DNA of 64,000 bases from an uncultured Oscillospiraceae bacterium (GTDB taxonomy: Bacteria; Bacillota; Clostridia; Oscillospirales; Oscillospiraceae), in contig CAKTQR010000006.1 of NCBI GenBank assembly GCA_934597175.1, forward strand, positions 1 through 64,000, given 5' to 3'. A program made the translations under genes and the position numbers. The notes beneath the pieces were generated by a model. That model worked only from the letters and a program-made list of their open reading frames with translations. It made no database searches and was not told the origin of the DNA. Positions 34,041 through 42,944 of this stretch are shown in pieces. Position 1 is the first letter of the stretch; every line of letters begins with the position of its first letter.

Positions 34041-34682
34041 ATGAAGAAAAGATTTTTAGCTATCCTTATGGTTTTGGTGCTGTGCCTGAGCATTGCTCCG
34101 GCAGCCTTCGCCGATGCATCCGTGAGCTACAAGGGCAGTGCGGAGAAGTTCGTATTTGCCCCCGGCAGCGACTATTCGCCCACCGATCTCTTTGAAAACT
34201 TCAAGGATGTCATGCCCGGCGATACGCTCACCCAGCAGATCGAGGTAAGAAACGATGTTAAGAACGATGTCAAGATAAAGCTGTACATGCGTGCTCTTGG
34301 CGCTGACGAGAACTCCAAGGAGTTCCTTGACCAGATGGATCTTACCGTCAAGGCTGCCGACGGCAGCGAGCTGTTCGCAGCTCCCGCCGGCGAGACCGCA
34401 CAGCTTACCGACTGGGTATGCCTCGGCACTTTCTATTCCGGCGCAAAGACCACTCTCAATGTGACGCTGAATGTCCCCATCGAGATGGGCAACGATTATG
34501 CAAATCAGATCGGCACTCTCGATTGGGAGTTCGCCGTCGAGGAGCTGGCCGTTGAGCCTACTGATCCCGTCGGCCCGAAGACCGGCGACGAGACCCCCGT
34601 TGCGCTGTACGCAGCCATCTGCGCAGTCTGCGCCGGTGCTCTCGTGTTCCTGTTTGCAACCAGGAAAAAGAAAGAGCAGTAA
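34041..34682 (+). CDS. Sortase-anchored surface protein (PKTGD motif)
   Basis: The 213-aa protein has a standard Sec signal (cut after about AFADA, residue 26), one beta-rich domain with MPGDTLTQQIEVRND, and a C-terminal cell-wall sorting signal: PVGPKTGDE (about 174-182), a hydrophobic helix and RKKKEQ. Unlike the other secreted proteins here it lacks a SipW-type signal, so it may be the wall anchor of the assembly. The motif reads GPKTG rather than LPxTG. GGAGGG precedes the ATG. A strong terminator follows. Confidence 0.85.
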   Translation: MKKRFLAILMVLVLCLSIAPAAFADASVSYKGSAEKFVFAPGSDYSPTDLFENFKDVMPGDTLTQQIEVRNDVKNDVKIKLYMRALGADENSKEFLDQMDLTVKAADGSELFAAPAGETAQLTDWVCLGTFYSGAKTTLNVTLNVPIEMGNDYANQIGTLDWEFAVEELAVEPTDPVGPKTGDETPVALYAAICAVCAGALVFLFATRKKKEQ

Positions 34683-34689
34683 TTAAAAC

Positions 34690-34726
34690 AAAAAACTGAC
34701 ACCGTTTTACGGTGTCAGTTTTTTTT
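34690..34726 (+). terminator. Terminator of the sipW-fibre-adhesin operon
   Basis: A 15-bp stem (AAAAAACTGACACCG) with loop TTTTA and a run of eight T. Confidence 0.93.
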
Positions 34727-34761
34727 ACATGGTGATGCAAAACCTGCAAAAAAGCTTTACA

Positions 34762-34800
34762 AATTACCCGTTGCATTGCGGCGGGTAATTGTATTATACT
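34762..34800 (+). promoter_or_regulatory. Sortase promoter with overlapping operator-like inverted repeat
   Basis: TTGCAT (34771-34776) and TATACT (34795-34800) have an 18-nt spacer. A perfect 9-bp inverted repeat AATTACCCG (34762-34770) / CGGGTAATT (34782-34790) brackets the -35 box, a typical repressor-operator position. Confidence 0.6.
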
Positions 34801-34829
34801 GATTTCATCAAAAATCAGAGGTCAAAACC

Positions 34830-35552
34830 ATGCGCAAAGTTATCAGAACGATCGTGCTGCTCCTGTGCATTGCGGGCTTTTGCCTTGCCGGATACAAGCT
34901 GTATGACTACTATTCGGAGATGAAAAAGGGCGAGGACACGGTCGATAAACTAAAGAATATTGCCGTCACCGAGGTCAATGAGGGCGAAAAAGCCCCGATA
35001 AGCGTCGATTTTGCGGCGCTCAAGGAGGAAAACTCCGACATCATCGGATGGCTTTACAGCGACGGTACGCCGATAAACTACCCCATCGTGCAGGCGGAGG
35101 ACAACCAATACTACCTGCGCCGCCTCACCGACGGCAGCTACAACTCAAACGGCACGCTGTTCATGGACTTCCGTGACGCCGCCGACTTCGGCGGCTTCAA
35201 CACGATAATTTACGGCCACCGCATGAAGTCAAAGGCCATGTTCGGCACGCTGCCGGGCTACCTCGAACAGGACTATTACAACGAGCACCCGGTGATGTAC
35301 CTGCTCACGCCCGAGAAAAACTACAGGCTCGATATCGTGTCAAGCTTTATCCTCCGCTCCGACTCGGATATCTACAGCCCGATGGAGACAAGCGAGGAGA
35401 AAAAAGCGTTTTTGGACAAGATAGCGTCGGAATCGGCGTTCAAGCCGAACACGGAGTTCGGCACGGACGACCGCTTCGTGTGCCTGTCGACCTGCACCTA
35501 CGAGTTTGAAAACGCCCGCCTCATGGTCGTTGCAAAGCTCACCGAGCTATGA
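34830..35552 (+). CDS. srtB: Class B sortase
   Basis: The 240-aa type II membrane protein has an N-terminal helix (residues about 5-25) and a sortase fold with catalytic His in IYGHRMKSKAMFG (about 128-140), Cys in CLSTCTYEF (about 219-227) and Arg in ENARLMVV. The extra N-terminal helices and the YGH...STCTYE pattern are typical of class B. The likely client is the PKTGD protein encoded just upstream, although many class B enzymes prefer NPxTN-like signals. It has its own promoter and terminator. Confidence 0.9.
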   Translation: MRKVIRTIVLLLCIAGFCLAGYKLYDYYSEMKKGEDTVDKLKNIAVTEVNEGEKAPISVDFAALKEENSDIIGWLYSDGTPINYPIVQAEDNQYYLRRLTDGSYNSNGTLFMDFRDAADFGGFNTIIYGHRMKSKAMFGTLPGYLEQDYYNEHPVMYLLTPEKNYRLDIVSSFILRSDSDIYSPMETSEEKKAFLDKIASESAFKPNTEFGTDDRFVCLSTCTYEFENARLMVVAKLTEL

Positions 35553-35586
35553 AAAAATCCCCGATTTTTAAATCGGGGATTTTTTG
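35552..35586. terminator. Bidirectional terminator between srtB and the aromatic operon
   Basis: A 16-bp stem (AAAAAATCCCCGATTT) with a 2-nt apical gap and A/T tracts on both sides. It ends the convergent transcripts. Confidence 0.93.
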
Positions 35587-35593
35587 CGCCTAT

Positions 35594-36778
35594 TTATAAT
35601 CCGTATTCCTCTGCAAGCGCCTTAAATGCGGGGAGCGAGCGCTTGATGCGCTCAAACGGGACGCAGTAGGCGAGGCGAACATAGCCGGGGCAGCCGAAGG
35701 CGTCGCCCGGGACAACAAGGATGTCTTTTTCCATCGCCTTGCGGCAGAACGCCTGCGAGTCGCCGCCCGGGGCTTTGACGAACAGGTAAAATGCGCCGTC
35801 GGGCTTGACACAGGTAAAGCCCATTTCGCTGAGCGCCGAGTAGGCAAGCTGGCGATTGTCGTCATATTTCGAGATATCCGCCGTCACGCCGAGACACTCG
35901 GCCGCTGCCTGCTGGAACATCGTCGACACGCAGACATAGCCCAGCGCCCTGCCTGCACCGCACACCGCCGCCCAGGCGTCGTCGTGCTCCGCCATCTTCG
36001 GCGAAAGCGCAAGAAATCCGATGCGCTCGCCGGGGAGGGACAGCGACTTGCTGAACGAGTAGCAATACACGGTGTTGTCGTAGTACGCCGGAATGAACGG
36101 CACTTCGATATCGCCGTAAACCAGCTCACGGTACGGCTCGTCGGCGACGATGTAAATGGGATGACCGTACTCGGCGGCCTTCTTGTTAAGCAGTTCGGCG
36201 ATAGCCTTCACGCTGTCGGGCGAGAGCACGGCACCGGAGGGATTGTTCGGCGAATTTATGATGATAACGCTCGTTTTCGGGGTGAGCCTTGCCTCCAAAG
36301 CGGCAAGATCGACCTGAAAATCATCGTCGCAGGGCACTTCGATGAGCCTGCCGCCGGCTTGCTCGACATAGATCTTGTACTCGGGGAAGTAGGGCGCAAG
36401 CACGAGTGCGTCCTCGCCCTCGGACACGAGAGCGGTAAGGATTATAGCCAGCGCCGATGATGCGCCGTGGGTCATGTAAATGTCGCTCGGGGAATACTCA
36501 ACGCCGAAGCTTTCGGTCAGGTACTTTGCTACGGCTGCTCTGACACTCTCCAGCCCCGCTGCCGGAGCGTAGGTGTGCAGTTCGATGGGGGAGACGGTTT
36601 TCATGAGCCTGTCGAGAACATCAAAAAACTTTTTGGGCGGCTCGATGCTCGGACTGCCGATGGTAAAATCATAGACATTTTCAGGGCCGACGACCTTTGC
36701 ACGCTCTGCGCCGTAGGCGGCCAGCTCACGGATGACAGCGCCGGAGCTGCCCCAAGTGACATACTTTTTCGGTATCAT
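35594..36778 (-). CDS. PLP-dependent aminotransferase, class I/II (probable aromatic or aspartate aminotransferase)
   Basis: The 394-aa fold-type I aminotransferase has the PLP lysine in YSFSKSLSLPGERIGF (about residues 227-242), the cofactor Asp in IVADEPYRELVYGD (about 197-210), SPNNPSG (about 165-171) and a C-terminal substrate Arg in YVRLAYC. As the last gene of the shikimate/prephenate operon, overlapping aroQ by ATGA, it most likely transaminates phenylpyruvate and 4-hydroxyphenylpyruvate to Phe and Tyr. An aspartate specificity cannot be excluded. Confidence 0.85.
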   Translation of the reverse strand: MIPKKYVTWGSSGAVIRELAAYGAERAKVVGPENVYDFTIGSPSIEPPKKFFDVLDRLMKTVSPIELHTYAPAAGLESVRAAVAKYLTESFGVEYSPSDIYMTHGASSALAIILTALVSEGEDALVLAPYFPEYKIYVEQAGGRLIEVPCDDDFQVDLAALEARLTPKTSVIIINSPNNPSGAVLSPDSVKAIAELLNKKAAEYGHPIYIVADEPYRELVYGDIEVPFIPAYYDNTVYCYSFSKSLSLPGERIGFLALSPKMAEHDDAWAAVCGAGRALGYVCVSTMFQQAAAECLGVTADISKYDDNRQLAYSALSEMGFTCVKPDGAFYLFVKAPGGDSQAFCRKAMEKDILVVPGDAFGCPGYVRLAYCVPFERIKRSLPAFKALAEEYGL

Positions 36779-37215
36779 GCTTTTCCCTCCAAATAGTTTT
36801 TGAGATAATTTATCGCCTGCTTGTAGCCCTCAAAGTCGAGCCCCATGTAGGTCTTTACGCATGCCATGCCCGCATACGAGACCTGCCGGAACGCTTCACG
36901 CTGGCTGACATCGGACAGATGCACCTCAACGGCGGGTATCGCCACCGCCTTGAGCGCATCCAAAATGGCGACGCTCGTGTGGGTGTAGGCTGCGGGGTTG
37001 ATGACGATGCCGTCGACCTTGCCGAAGGCTTGCTGTATGCGGTCGACTATGCTGCCCTCGTGGTTTGACTGAAAAATTTCGCACTCAACACCAGCGCCCC
37101 GACATGCGTCCCAAACGAATTTTTCAAGATCCTTGTAGGTCTGCCTGCCGTAGATATCCGGCTCTCTTATGCCGAGCATGTTGAGATTCGGCCCGTTTAT
37201 GATAAGAAGCTTCAT
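36775..37215 (-). CDS. aroQ: 3-dehydroquinate dehydratase, type II
   Basis: The 146-aa enzyme removes water from 3-dehydroquinate in the shikimate pathway. The type II signatures are INGPNLNMLGIREP (residues 5-18), the catalytic Tyr in IYGRQTY, NPAAYTHTSVA (about 74-84) and EVHLSDVSQRE (about 98-108). It overlaps both neighbours by 4 nt. Confidence 0.95.
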   Translation of the reverse strand: MKLLIINGPNLNMLGIREPDIYGRQTYKDLEKFVWDACRGAGVECEIFQSNHEGSIVDRIQQAFGKVDGIVINPAAYTHTSVAILDALKAVAIPAVEVHLSDVSQREAFRQVSYAGMACVKTYMGLDFEGYKQAINYLKNYLEGKA

Positions 37216-38435
37216 TTTATCATCTCCATGATAGCGTTTACGGTGTCGTTAATGTCGCCGTTGTTGTCGGCTTTGATGTCGGCAAAGCGCTCGTACAGCG
37301 GAAGCCGTGCGGCGTAAAGTTCGTTTAGGTCGGTGCTGAGGGAAATGGGCCTGCCGTCACGGGCAAGCTTGTTTGTGTCACGCTCTATCCACACGATGAC
37401 GCCGTTCTGGTGCAGAAGCTCGTAGTTTTCCGTTACCGTGATGACCCCGCCGCCGGTCGAGATTATGTTGCCGCTGAGCTTGCCGACCTCGGCGGTCGCC
37501 TCGGTCTCGAGCCTGCGGAAGCCCGCTTCGCCTTGGGCTGCGAAAATTTCGGGGATTGTCACGCCCGCCTTTTCGGAAACTATCGTGTCCGTGTCGAGTA
37601 TCTTCCTGCCGAGCTTTTCGGCGAGTATGGTCGAGACGGTGGTCTTGCCGCTGCCGGGCATGCCGATGATGACGATGTTCTGCATCCGGTGCGACAGGAC
37701 ACGCTCAATGCGGTCGATCTCACTGTCGGCAATGTGTGTTCCCGTGAACAGCTCGCTGCTGCGCTTTGCTTGCGAAACGAGCATGTACAGGCCGCCTGCG
37801 CAGGGTATGCCGAGCCTTTCCGCCTGCAAAAGCAGGGCAGTTCGTGCCGGGTTATATACAACATCGAGTACGCCGCTGAGCTTGGGAAACTGCGTAAGAT
37901 CAACGGCGGCTTTGCCGTTATTGGGGTACATGCCCACGGGTGTGGTGTTTGCGATTATCTCGGCATCAGCATGCTTTGCGATGTTCTCGTAATTATCCTC
38001 GCCCCTGCGGGAGATGACGACGACCTTGCTTGCGCCGAGGTTTTTGAGCACCGCTTGCGCCGTGACGGAGGCGCCGCCTGTGCCGAGGACGAGAGCCTTT
38101 TTACCCTTCACCTCAATGCCGTTGTGCAAAATGAGATTTTCAAAGCCGAATGCGTCGGTGTTATCGCCGTAGAGACTGCCGTCGGGGCGGCGGACTATCG
38201 TGTTCACGCTGCCTATCTGCGCCGCCGTCGGCGAGAGCTCGGCGCAGTAGGGCATGACCGCCTTTTTGTACGGTATCGTGACATTCAGACCGTCGAACTC
38301 GCCGCTTTTGAGGAACGCTTCGAGCTCCTCGGGCGCTTTTTCAAACAGTCTGTACTCGTAGTCTGCCAGCATGGAATGTATCTGCGGCGAATAGCTGTGG
38401 CCGAGCTTTTCGCCGAGTAATCCGCATTTGAGCAT
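37212..38435 (-). CDS. aroE-aroK: Fused shikimate dehydrogenase-shikimate kinase (AroE-AroK)
   Basis: The 407-aa bifunctional enzyme has an N-terminal shikimate dehydrogenase (about residues 1-250) with GHSYSPQIHS (about 11-20), the catalytic Lys in NVTIPYKKAV and the NADP loop LGTGGAS (about 116-122). A C-terminal shikimate kinase (about 250-407) carries the P-loop GMPGSGKTT (about 256-264), DTDTIV and GGGVI. It performs two consecutive steps, 3-dehydroshikimate to shikimate-3-phosphate. The ATG at 38435 gives a 7-nt spacing to GAGG; the ATG at 38438 is 4 nt away and also possible. It overlaps the pheA stop. Confidence 0.92.
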   Translation of the reverse strand: MLKCGLLGEKLGHSYSPQIHSMLADYEYRLFEKAPEELEAFLKSGEFDGLNVTIPYKKAVMPYCAELSPTAAQIGSVNTIVRRPDGSLYGDNTDAFGFENLILHNGIEVKGKKALVLGTGGASVTAQAVLKNLGASKVVVISRRGEDNYENIAKHADAEIIANTTPVGMYPNNGKAAVDLTQFPKLSGVLDVVYNPARTALLLQAERLGIPCAGGLYMLVSQAKRSSELFTGTHIADSEIDRIERVLSHRMQNIVIIGMPGSGKTTVSTILAEKLGRKILDTDTIVSEKAGVTIPEIFAAQGEAGFRRLETEATAEVGKLSGNIISTGGGVITVTENYELLHQNGVIVWIERDTNKLARDGRPISLSTDLNELYAARLPLYERFADIKADNNGDINDTVNAIMEMIK

Positions 38436-39577
38436 CATATCACCTCGCTGTAGCTGCCCAGATACTCAAACTGCTCGCAAATGTCCTGAATTTCGCCCAT
38501 GAGCTGAATGAAGTTGGGCGAATAGACGGGGACATCGAGGTCAAAGTAGAACATGAACTCGAAGTCACGGTCCGGCAGGGGGCGGCTTTCAAGCTTGTTG
38601 AGGTTGATGCCCAGAGCGTAGAATCTTGACAGTGCCTTGTACAGCGAGCCGGGGGTGTGCGGCAGCACCATCATAAGGCTGGTGCGGTTTGCACCCGGGT
38701 AAATTTCAAGGTTTTTGGAGATGCAGATGAAGCGGGTGTAGTTATTGCCCTTGTCCTGAATGGACGAGGCAAGGCACTCAAGCCCGTAGAGCTTGACGCA
38801 GGAGAAGCCGGAGATGGCGGCAATGTCGTGTCTGCCGGACTCGGCGACCATTCTTGCTGCCTCGGCGGTGTTCTCGCAGGCGATGACCTTGACGCCGGAA
38901 AGCGACTGGAGATATGCGCTGCACTGGCTTAGCGCCTGCTCGTGGGAGTAGATCTCCTTGATATCGGCAAGCTTCGTGCCCGGGAGGGCGAGCAGGTTGT
39001 GGTCAATTTTAATGCGCACGCTCTTTATGATGCTGAAGCGGTGCTTCATCATGAGGTCGTACACCTTGTTGACAGAGCCTGCGGTGCTGTTTTCAAGGGG
39101 AATAACTCCGTAGCGGCACAGACCCTTTTCGATGGCTGTGAACACGGCCTCGAAGTTCTTGAAATAGAAGATGTTCGGGTTTGTGAACACCTTGTCGCAG
39201 GCAAGCTGCGAGTATGCGCCCTCAACACCCTGACAGGCGACCAGCGGTGCGTTCGGCAGAAGCTGCGGAGTGTTCTCAATGGCGTTTTCTATCTCGTCGC
39301 AGATAGCCGAATGTGTGCCGAGCAAGCGATTCTGCCTGCTGCGGCTGAGCTCGAAAATGAGCGAATACAGCGAAAAGCCGTACTCTTTAAGCTCATCGGG
39401 AAGCTTTGCGGAGATGTCGGCAAGTTTTTTGCGCTCTCTTGCCGGGTCATAAACGCCCATTGCGTTTTCTCTTTTATACCCTGCGACCTCGGCTGCAAGC
39501 TCCATGCGCTTGGTGAAGAGCTTGGTCAGCTCGTCGTCAACAGTGTCAATTTCAGTTCTTATCTCGTCAAGATTCAT
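38435..39577 (-). CDS. pheA: Bifunctional chorismate mutase-prephenate dehydratase (P-protein)
   Basis: The 380-aa protein has an N-terminal AroQ-class chorismate mutase (about residues 1-85, with KRMELAAEVAGYK). A prephenate dehydratase domain (about 110-285, VACQGVEGAYSQLA and the TRF motif in NYTRFICISK) and a C-terminal ACT domain (about 295-380) follow. The ACT domain carries HTPGSLYKALSRF and ESRPL, the allosteric Phe-binding motifs, so feedback inhibition by Phe is expected. It makes phenylpyruvate. It overlaps aroC by ATGA. Confidence 0.94.
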   Translation of the reverse strand: MNLDEIRTEIDTVDDELTKLFTKRMELAAEVAGYKRENAMGVYDPARERKKLADISAKLPDELKEYGFSLYSLIFELSRSRQNRLLGTHSAICDEIENAIENTPQLLPNAPLVACQGVEGAYSQLACDKVFTNPNIFYFKNFEAVFTAIEKGLCRYGVIPLENSTAGSVNKVYDLMMKHRFSIIKSVRIKIDHNLLALPGTKLADIKEIYSHEQALSQCSAYLQSLSGVKVIACENTAEAARMVAESGRHDIAAISGFSCVKLYGLECLASSIQDKGNNYTRFICISKNLEIYPGANRTSLMMVLPHTPGSLYKALSRFYALGINLNKLESRPLPDRDFEFMFYFDLDVPVYSPNFIQLMGEIQDICEQFEYLGSYSEVI

Positions 39578-40641
39578 TTTGTGTCCTTTCTTTTTTCAAG
39601 CAATGCGTCGTAAACTGCGATGGCGGCTGCCGCCTCGATGCACGGCACGGCTCTCGGCACGATGCAGGGGTCATGCCTGCCGTGCACACGGAGCTTGGTG
39701 TTTTCCATCGTGCGCAGGTCAACGGTGTCCTGCTCGATGGCAATAGACGGCGTGGGCTTCACGGCCGCTCTGAACACGATGGGCATGCCCGTCGTTATGC
39801 CGCCGAGGATGCCGCCGCAGTTATTGGTTTTTGTGATGATATTGCCATTTTCCACGGCAAAGGGGTCGTTGTTTTTGCTGCCGGGCATTTTCGCTGCGCC
39901 GAAGCCTGCGCCAAATTCGATGCCCTTAACAGCCGGTATGCCGAATACAAGCGCTGATATGCGGTTTTCCATGCCGCCGAACATCGGATCGCCGACGCCG
40001 GCGGGGCAGCCGAGCACCGCACATTCGATAACGCCGCCTATAGAGTCGCCCTTTTCCTTGGCGCTCAAAATTGCGGTCTTCATTTTCTCGCCGCACTCGT
40101 CGCAGGCAACGGGGAAGGACTTGTCGGCAGTAGAGCAAATTTCGCCCTTGTCGGCAATGCCGCCGAGCTCTGCGATGCGGGTCACAACGCTGATGCCCTC
40201 GGCTTTGAGTAATTGCAGGCACAGGCCGCCGACTATGCACAGCGGTGCGGTGAGACGGCCGGAAAAATGGCCGCCGCCGGTGTAGTCCTGCGAATCGTTG
40301 TATCTTTCGCCGGCGGTAAAGTCGGCGTGCCCCGGACGGGGCTTATATTTAAGCTCGGAGTAGTCGCCCGAGCGGGTGTTCGTGTTTTTAATTATCGCCG
40401 TGAGGGGCGTACCGCAGAGTCTGCCGTCAAACAGACCCGAGATAAACTCGGGAGCGTCGGCCTCGCTTCTCGGGGTCGAAAATTCGCTGCGGCCGGGGGC
40501 TCTGCGCTGCATAAATCGTGCAAGCTCGCTCGTGTCCGGCTCAAAACCGGCGGGCAGTCCCTCGACCGTCACGCCGATGGCGGGGGAGTGCGACTGACCG
40601 AAAATGGTGAATTTGATATTTCCGTTAAAGCTGCTGCTCAT
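39574..40641 (-). CDS. aroC: Chorismate synthase
   Basis: The 355-aa FMN-dependent enzyme converts EPSP to chorismate. It shows FGQSHSPAIGVTVEGLPAG (about residues 10-28), RRAPGRSEFSTPRSEAD (about 42-58) and the C-terminal RHDPCIVPRAVP (about 324-335). The ATG at 40641 is chosen because it overlaps the aroA stop as ATGA; a GTG nine bases upstream is in frame but lies inside aroA. Confidence 0.95.
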   Translation of the reverse strand: MSSSFNGNIKFTIFGQSHSPAIGVTVEGLPAGFEPDTSELARFMQRRAPGRSEFSTPRSEADAPEFISGLFDGRLCGTPLTAIIKNTNTRSGDYSELKYKPRPGHADFTAGERYNDSQDYTGGGHFSGRLTAPLCIVGGLCLQLLKAEGISVVTRIAELGGIADKGEICSTADKSFPVACDECGEKMKTAILSAKEKGDSIGGVIECAVLGCPAGVGDPMFGGMENRISALVFGIPAVKGIEFGAGFGAAKMPGSKNNDPFAVENGNIITKTNNCGGILGGITTGMPIVFRAAVKPTPSIAIEQDTVDLRTMENTKLRVHGRHDPCIVPRAVPCIEAAAAIAVYDALLEKRKDTK

Positions 40642-41894
40642 TGTCCGCACTCCAATCCGCTAAAATTCTCCCAAAACCGTGGGAACGATTTGTTTACGCA
40701 CTCGCAGCCCGTGACCGTGACGGGAGAAGTGCAAATGCATGCTGCAACCGCCGCTGACATGGCGATGCGGTGATCGTTAAAGCTGTCAATTGTGCCGCCG
40801 TAAAGCGGTTTTCCGCCGTGGATAATTAGCCCGTCGGGAAGCTCCTCGACCGCTGCGCCCAAGCTGCGAAGCAGGGTCGCCGTGGTCATGAGCCTGTCGG
40901 ATTCCTTTAGCCTGACTCTGGCGGCGTTTATAATATGCGTGTCGCCCTCGGCGGCCGCCGCCACAACAGACATGACCGGCACGAGGTCGGGTATCTCGGC
41001 AGCGTCGACCGTGCATGCAGTGAGTTTGCCCTTTTTGACCGTGACGCTGTCGCCGCTTATTTCAACATTTGCACCAAAGCTGCGCAGAATGTCTATAATT
41101 TTCTTGTCGCCCTGACTTGTGCGCTCGGGGATGTTTTGCACGGTAACACCCTCGTCGGACAGTGCGCCCATACACAGGAAAAAAGCCGCATTGGACAGGT
41201 CACCCTCGACCGTGCAGGCCTCATCAAGGCGATAGCGCTGATTGCCGGGGATGGTGTAGACATTATCGTTTTTCGCAAACCGGATGCCCGATTGGCGCAG
41301 GGCGTTTTCCGTCATTGCGATGTAAGCGCTCGATTCGAGCTTGCCCGTGACGGTGAGCGTGCTGTCGGTGTCCAAAAGCGGAAGTGCAAAAAGCAGTCCT
41401 GAGATAAACTGCGAGGACACATTGCCCGCTATCTCAAACTCACCGCCCGTGAGCTTGCCGGAGCAGTGAAGCTCCGTGCCGATACGCTCAAGCGTCATGC
41501 CGTGCTCGGTAAGCACCTCGTCAAGCGGGGATAGGGGGCGCTCGGAGAGCCTGCCCTCCATTTTGAACACGACGCTTTCGCCCAGTGCGCCGCACACGGG
41601 GATGAGAAAGCGCAGGGTCGAGCCGCTCTCGCCGCAGTGCAGGACCTTGATACCATTGCTCGGCTTTGCGCACGGCTCAACATGCAAAACACCCTCCCCG
41701 AGCTCGGTCACCTCGGCGCACAGCGTCTGCACGCAGCTTGCCGCAGCGGCAATGTCCTTGGAGATATCGCCGCAGTCGAGCGTAACGCCGCCTGCGCCCA
41801 GGCCGGCGCAGATAAGAAGCCGTTGGGCGTGCGATTTTGAGCTGGGAGCGGAGGTCACGCCGGAGCGCTGTCCGCTTTTGAGGGTGATGTTCAT
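40638..41894 (-). CDS. aroA: 3-phosphoshikimate 1-carboxyvinyltransferase (EPSP synthase)
   Basis: The 418-aa enzyme transfers enolpyruvate from PEP to shikimate-3-phosphate. The shikimate-binding SKSHAQR motif is at about residues 19-25, GESGSTLRFL at about 89-98 and DHRIAMSAAVA near the C-terminus. An AAGGAG site lies in the 9-nt gap after aroB. Confidence 0.95.
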   Translation of the reverse strand: MNITLKSGQRSGVTSAPSSKSHAQRLLICAGLGAGGVTLDCGDISKDIAAAASCVQTLCAEVTELGEGVLHVEPCAKPSNGIKVLHCGESGSTLRFLIPVCGALGESVVFKMEGRLSERPLSPLDEVLTEHGMTLERIGTELHCSGKLTGGEFEIAGNVSSQFISGLLFALPLLDTDSTLTVTGKLESSAYIAMTENALRQSGIRFAKNDNVYTIPGNQRYRLDEACTVEGDLSNAAFFLCMGALSDEGVTVQNIPERTSQGDKKIIDILRSFGANVEISGDSVTVKKGKLTACTVDAAEIPDLVPVMSVVAAAAEGDTHIINAARVRLKESDRLMTTATLLRSLGAAVEELPDGLIIHGGKPLYGGTIDSFNDHRIAMSAAVAACICTSPVTVTGCECVNKSFPRFWENFSGLECGQ

Positions 41895-41903
41895 ATGGTC
41901 TCC

Positions 41904-42944
41904 TTAAAGCCAGTCCCGCAGAGCGTCGATGTCGATGCTCTCAATGCGGCACGAGCCAATTTCCTCCGGAACGATCAGGTGCATCTTGCCGCCGGAAATT
42001 TTCTTATCCGCCTTCGAGGCTTCAAAAAGCTCATCGGCCGTGAAGCCGGTCTCGGTCGGCAGGTCGTATTTTTTAAGCGTTTGAATAATTATATCACGGC
42101 AGTCTTCGCTGCAAAAGCCCTTGTCGGCTGCCGCCCGGGCAATTATCGCCATGCCGACGGCAACGGCGTCACCGTGGTGCACGGCGTAGCCGCTGCATTT
42201 TTCAACGGCGTGACCGATGCTGTGCCCGAGGTTTAAAAGCATCCTCGTGCCACGGTCAAACTCGTCCTCGTTGACTATGGCGCTCTTTATCTTTACGCAG
42301 CTTGCAATGACCGCTTCCTCGTTGGGCTTTATGCCGCCGGAGGAAACCGTGTCGAACAGCTCACCGCCGGCGAGAACGCCGTACTTAACTATCTCGGCGC
42401 AGCCGCAGCGGTAGTCGGCGTCGGGCAGGGTCTTGAGCGTGTCCGGGTCGCAGAAAACGGCGATGGGCTGATAAAAGCAGCCTGCCTGATTTTTGCCGGA
42501 GTTTAGATTAATCGCAGTCTTGCCGCCGACCGAGGAGTCGACCGCCGCAAGCAGCGTCGTGGGTATCTGCACAAAGCTTATGCCCCGAAGATAGGTCGCA
42601 GCGGCAAAGCCCGTGAGGTCGCCCGTCACGCCGCCGCCGAGGGCAACGAGGATATCCGAGCGGCTGATATGCTCATCGCACAGGAAGTTTAAAAGCTTTC
42701 CGTAGGTCTCAAGGCTCTTTGCCGCCTCGCCGCCTTGGTGGATAAAGTGCAGCACCTCAAACCCTGCACTTTCTAGCGACGCCGTCACGGCTTCGCCGTA
42801 GAGCGGGTAGGTGTTCGGTCCGCTGACGATGACGGCCTTTGCGGGGCTAACGAGCTTTGCCGTTCCCTCGCCGACACGGGCAAGAAGCCCACGCTCGATG
42901 AGTACATTATAATTTACGGATGCGGAAACGGGGATGGATATCAT
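41904..42944 (-). CDS. aroB: 3-dehydroquinate synthase
   Basis: The 346-aa NAD- and zinc-dependent enzyme cyclises DAHP. It shows VALGGGVTGDLTGFAAATY (about residues 100-118), TTLLAAVDSSVGGKT (about 128-142) and the metal ligands in LNLGHSIGHAVE (about 235-246). It overlaps tyrA by ATGA. Confidence 0.95.
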   Translation of the reverse strand: MISIPVSASVNYNVLIERGLLARVGEGTAKLVSPAKAVIVSGPNTYPLYGEAVTASLESAGFEVLHFIHQGGEAAKSLETYGKLLNFLCDEHISRSDILVALGGGVTGDLTGFAAATYLRGISFVQIPTTLLAAVDSSVGGKTAINLNSGKNQAGCFYQPIAVFCDPDTLKTLPDADYRCGCAEIVKYGVLAGGELFDTVSSGGIKPNEEAVIASCVKIKSAIVNEDEFDRGTRMLLNLGHSIGHAVEKCSGYAVHHGDAVAVGMAIIARAAADKGFCSEDCRDIIIQTLKKYDLPTETGFTADELFEASKADKKISGGKMHLIVPEEIGSCRIESIDIDALRDWL

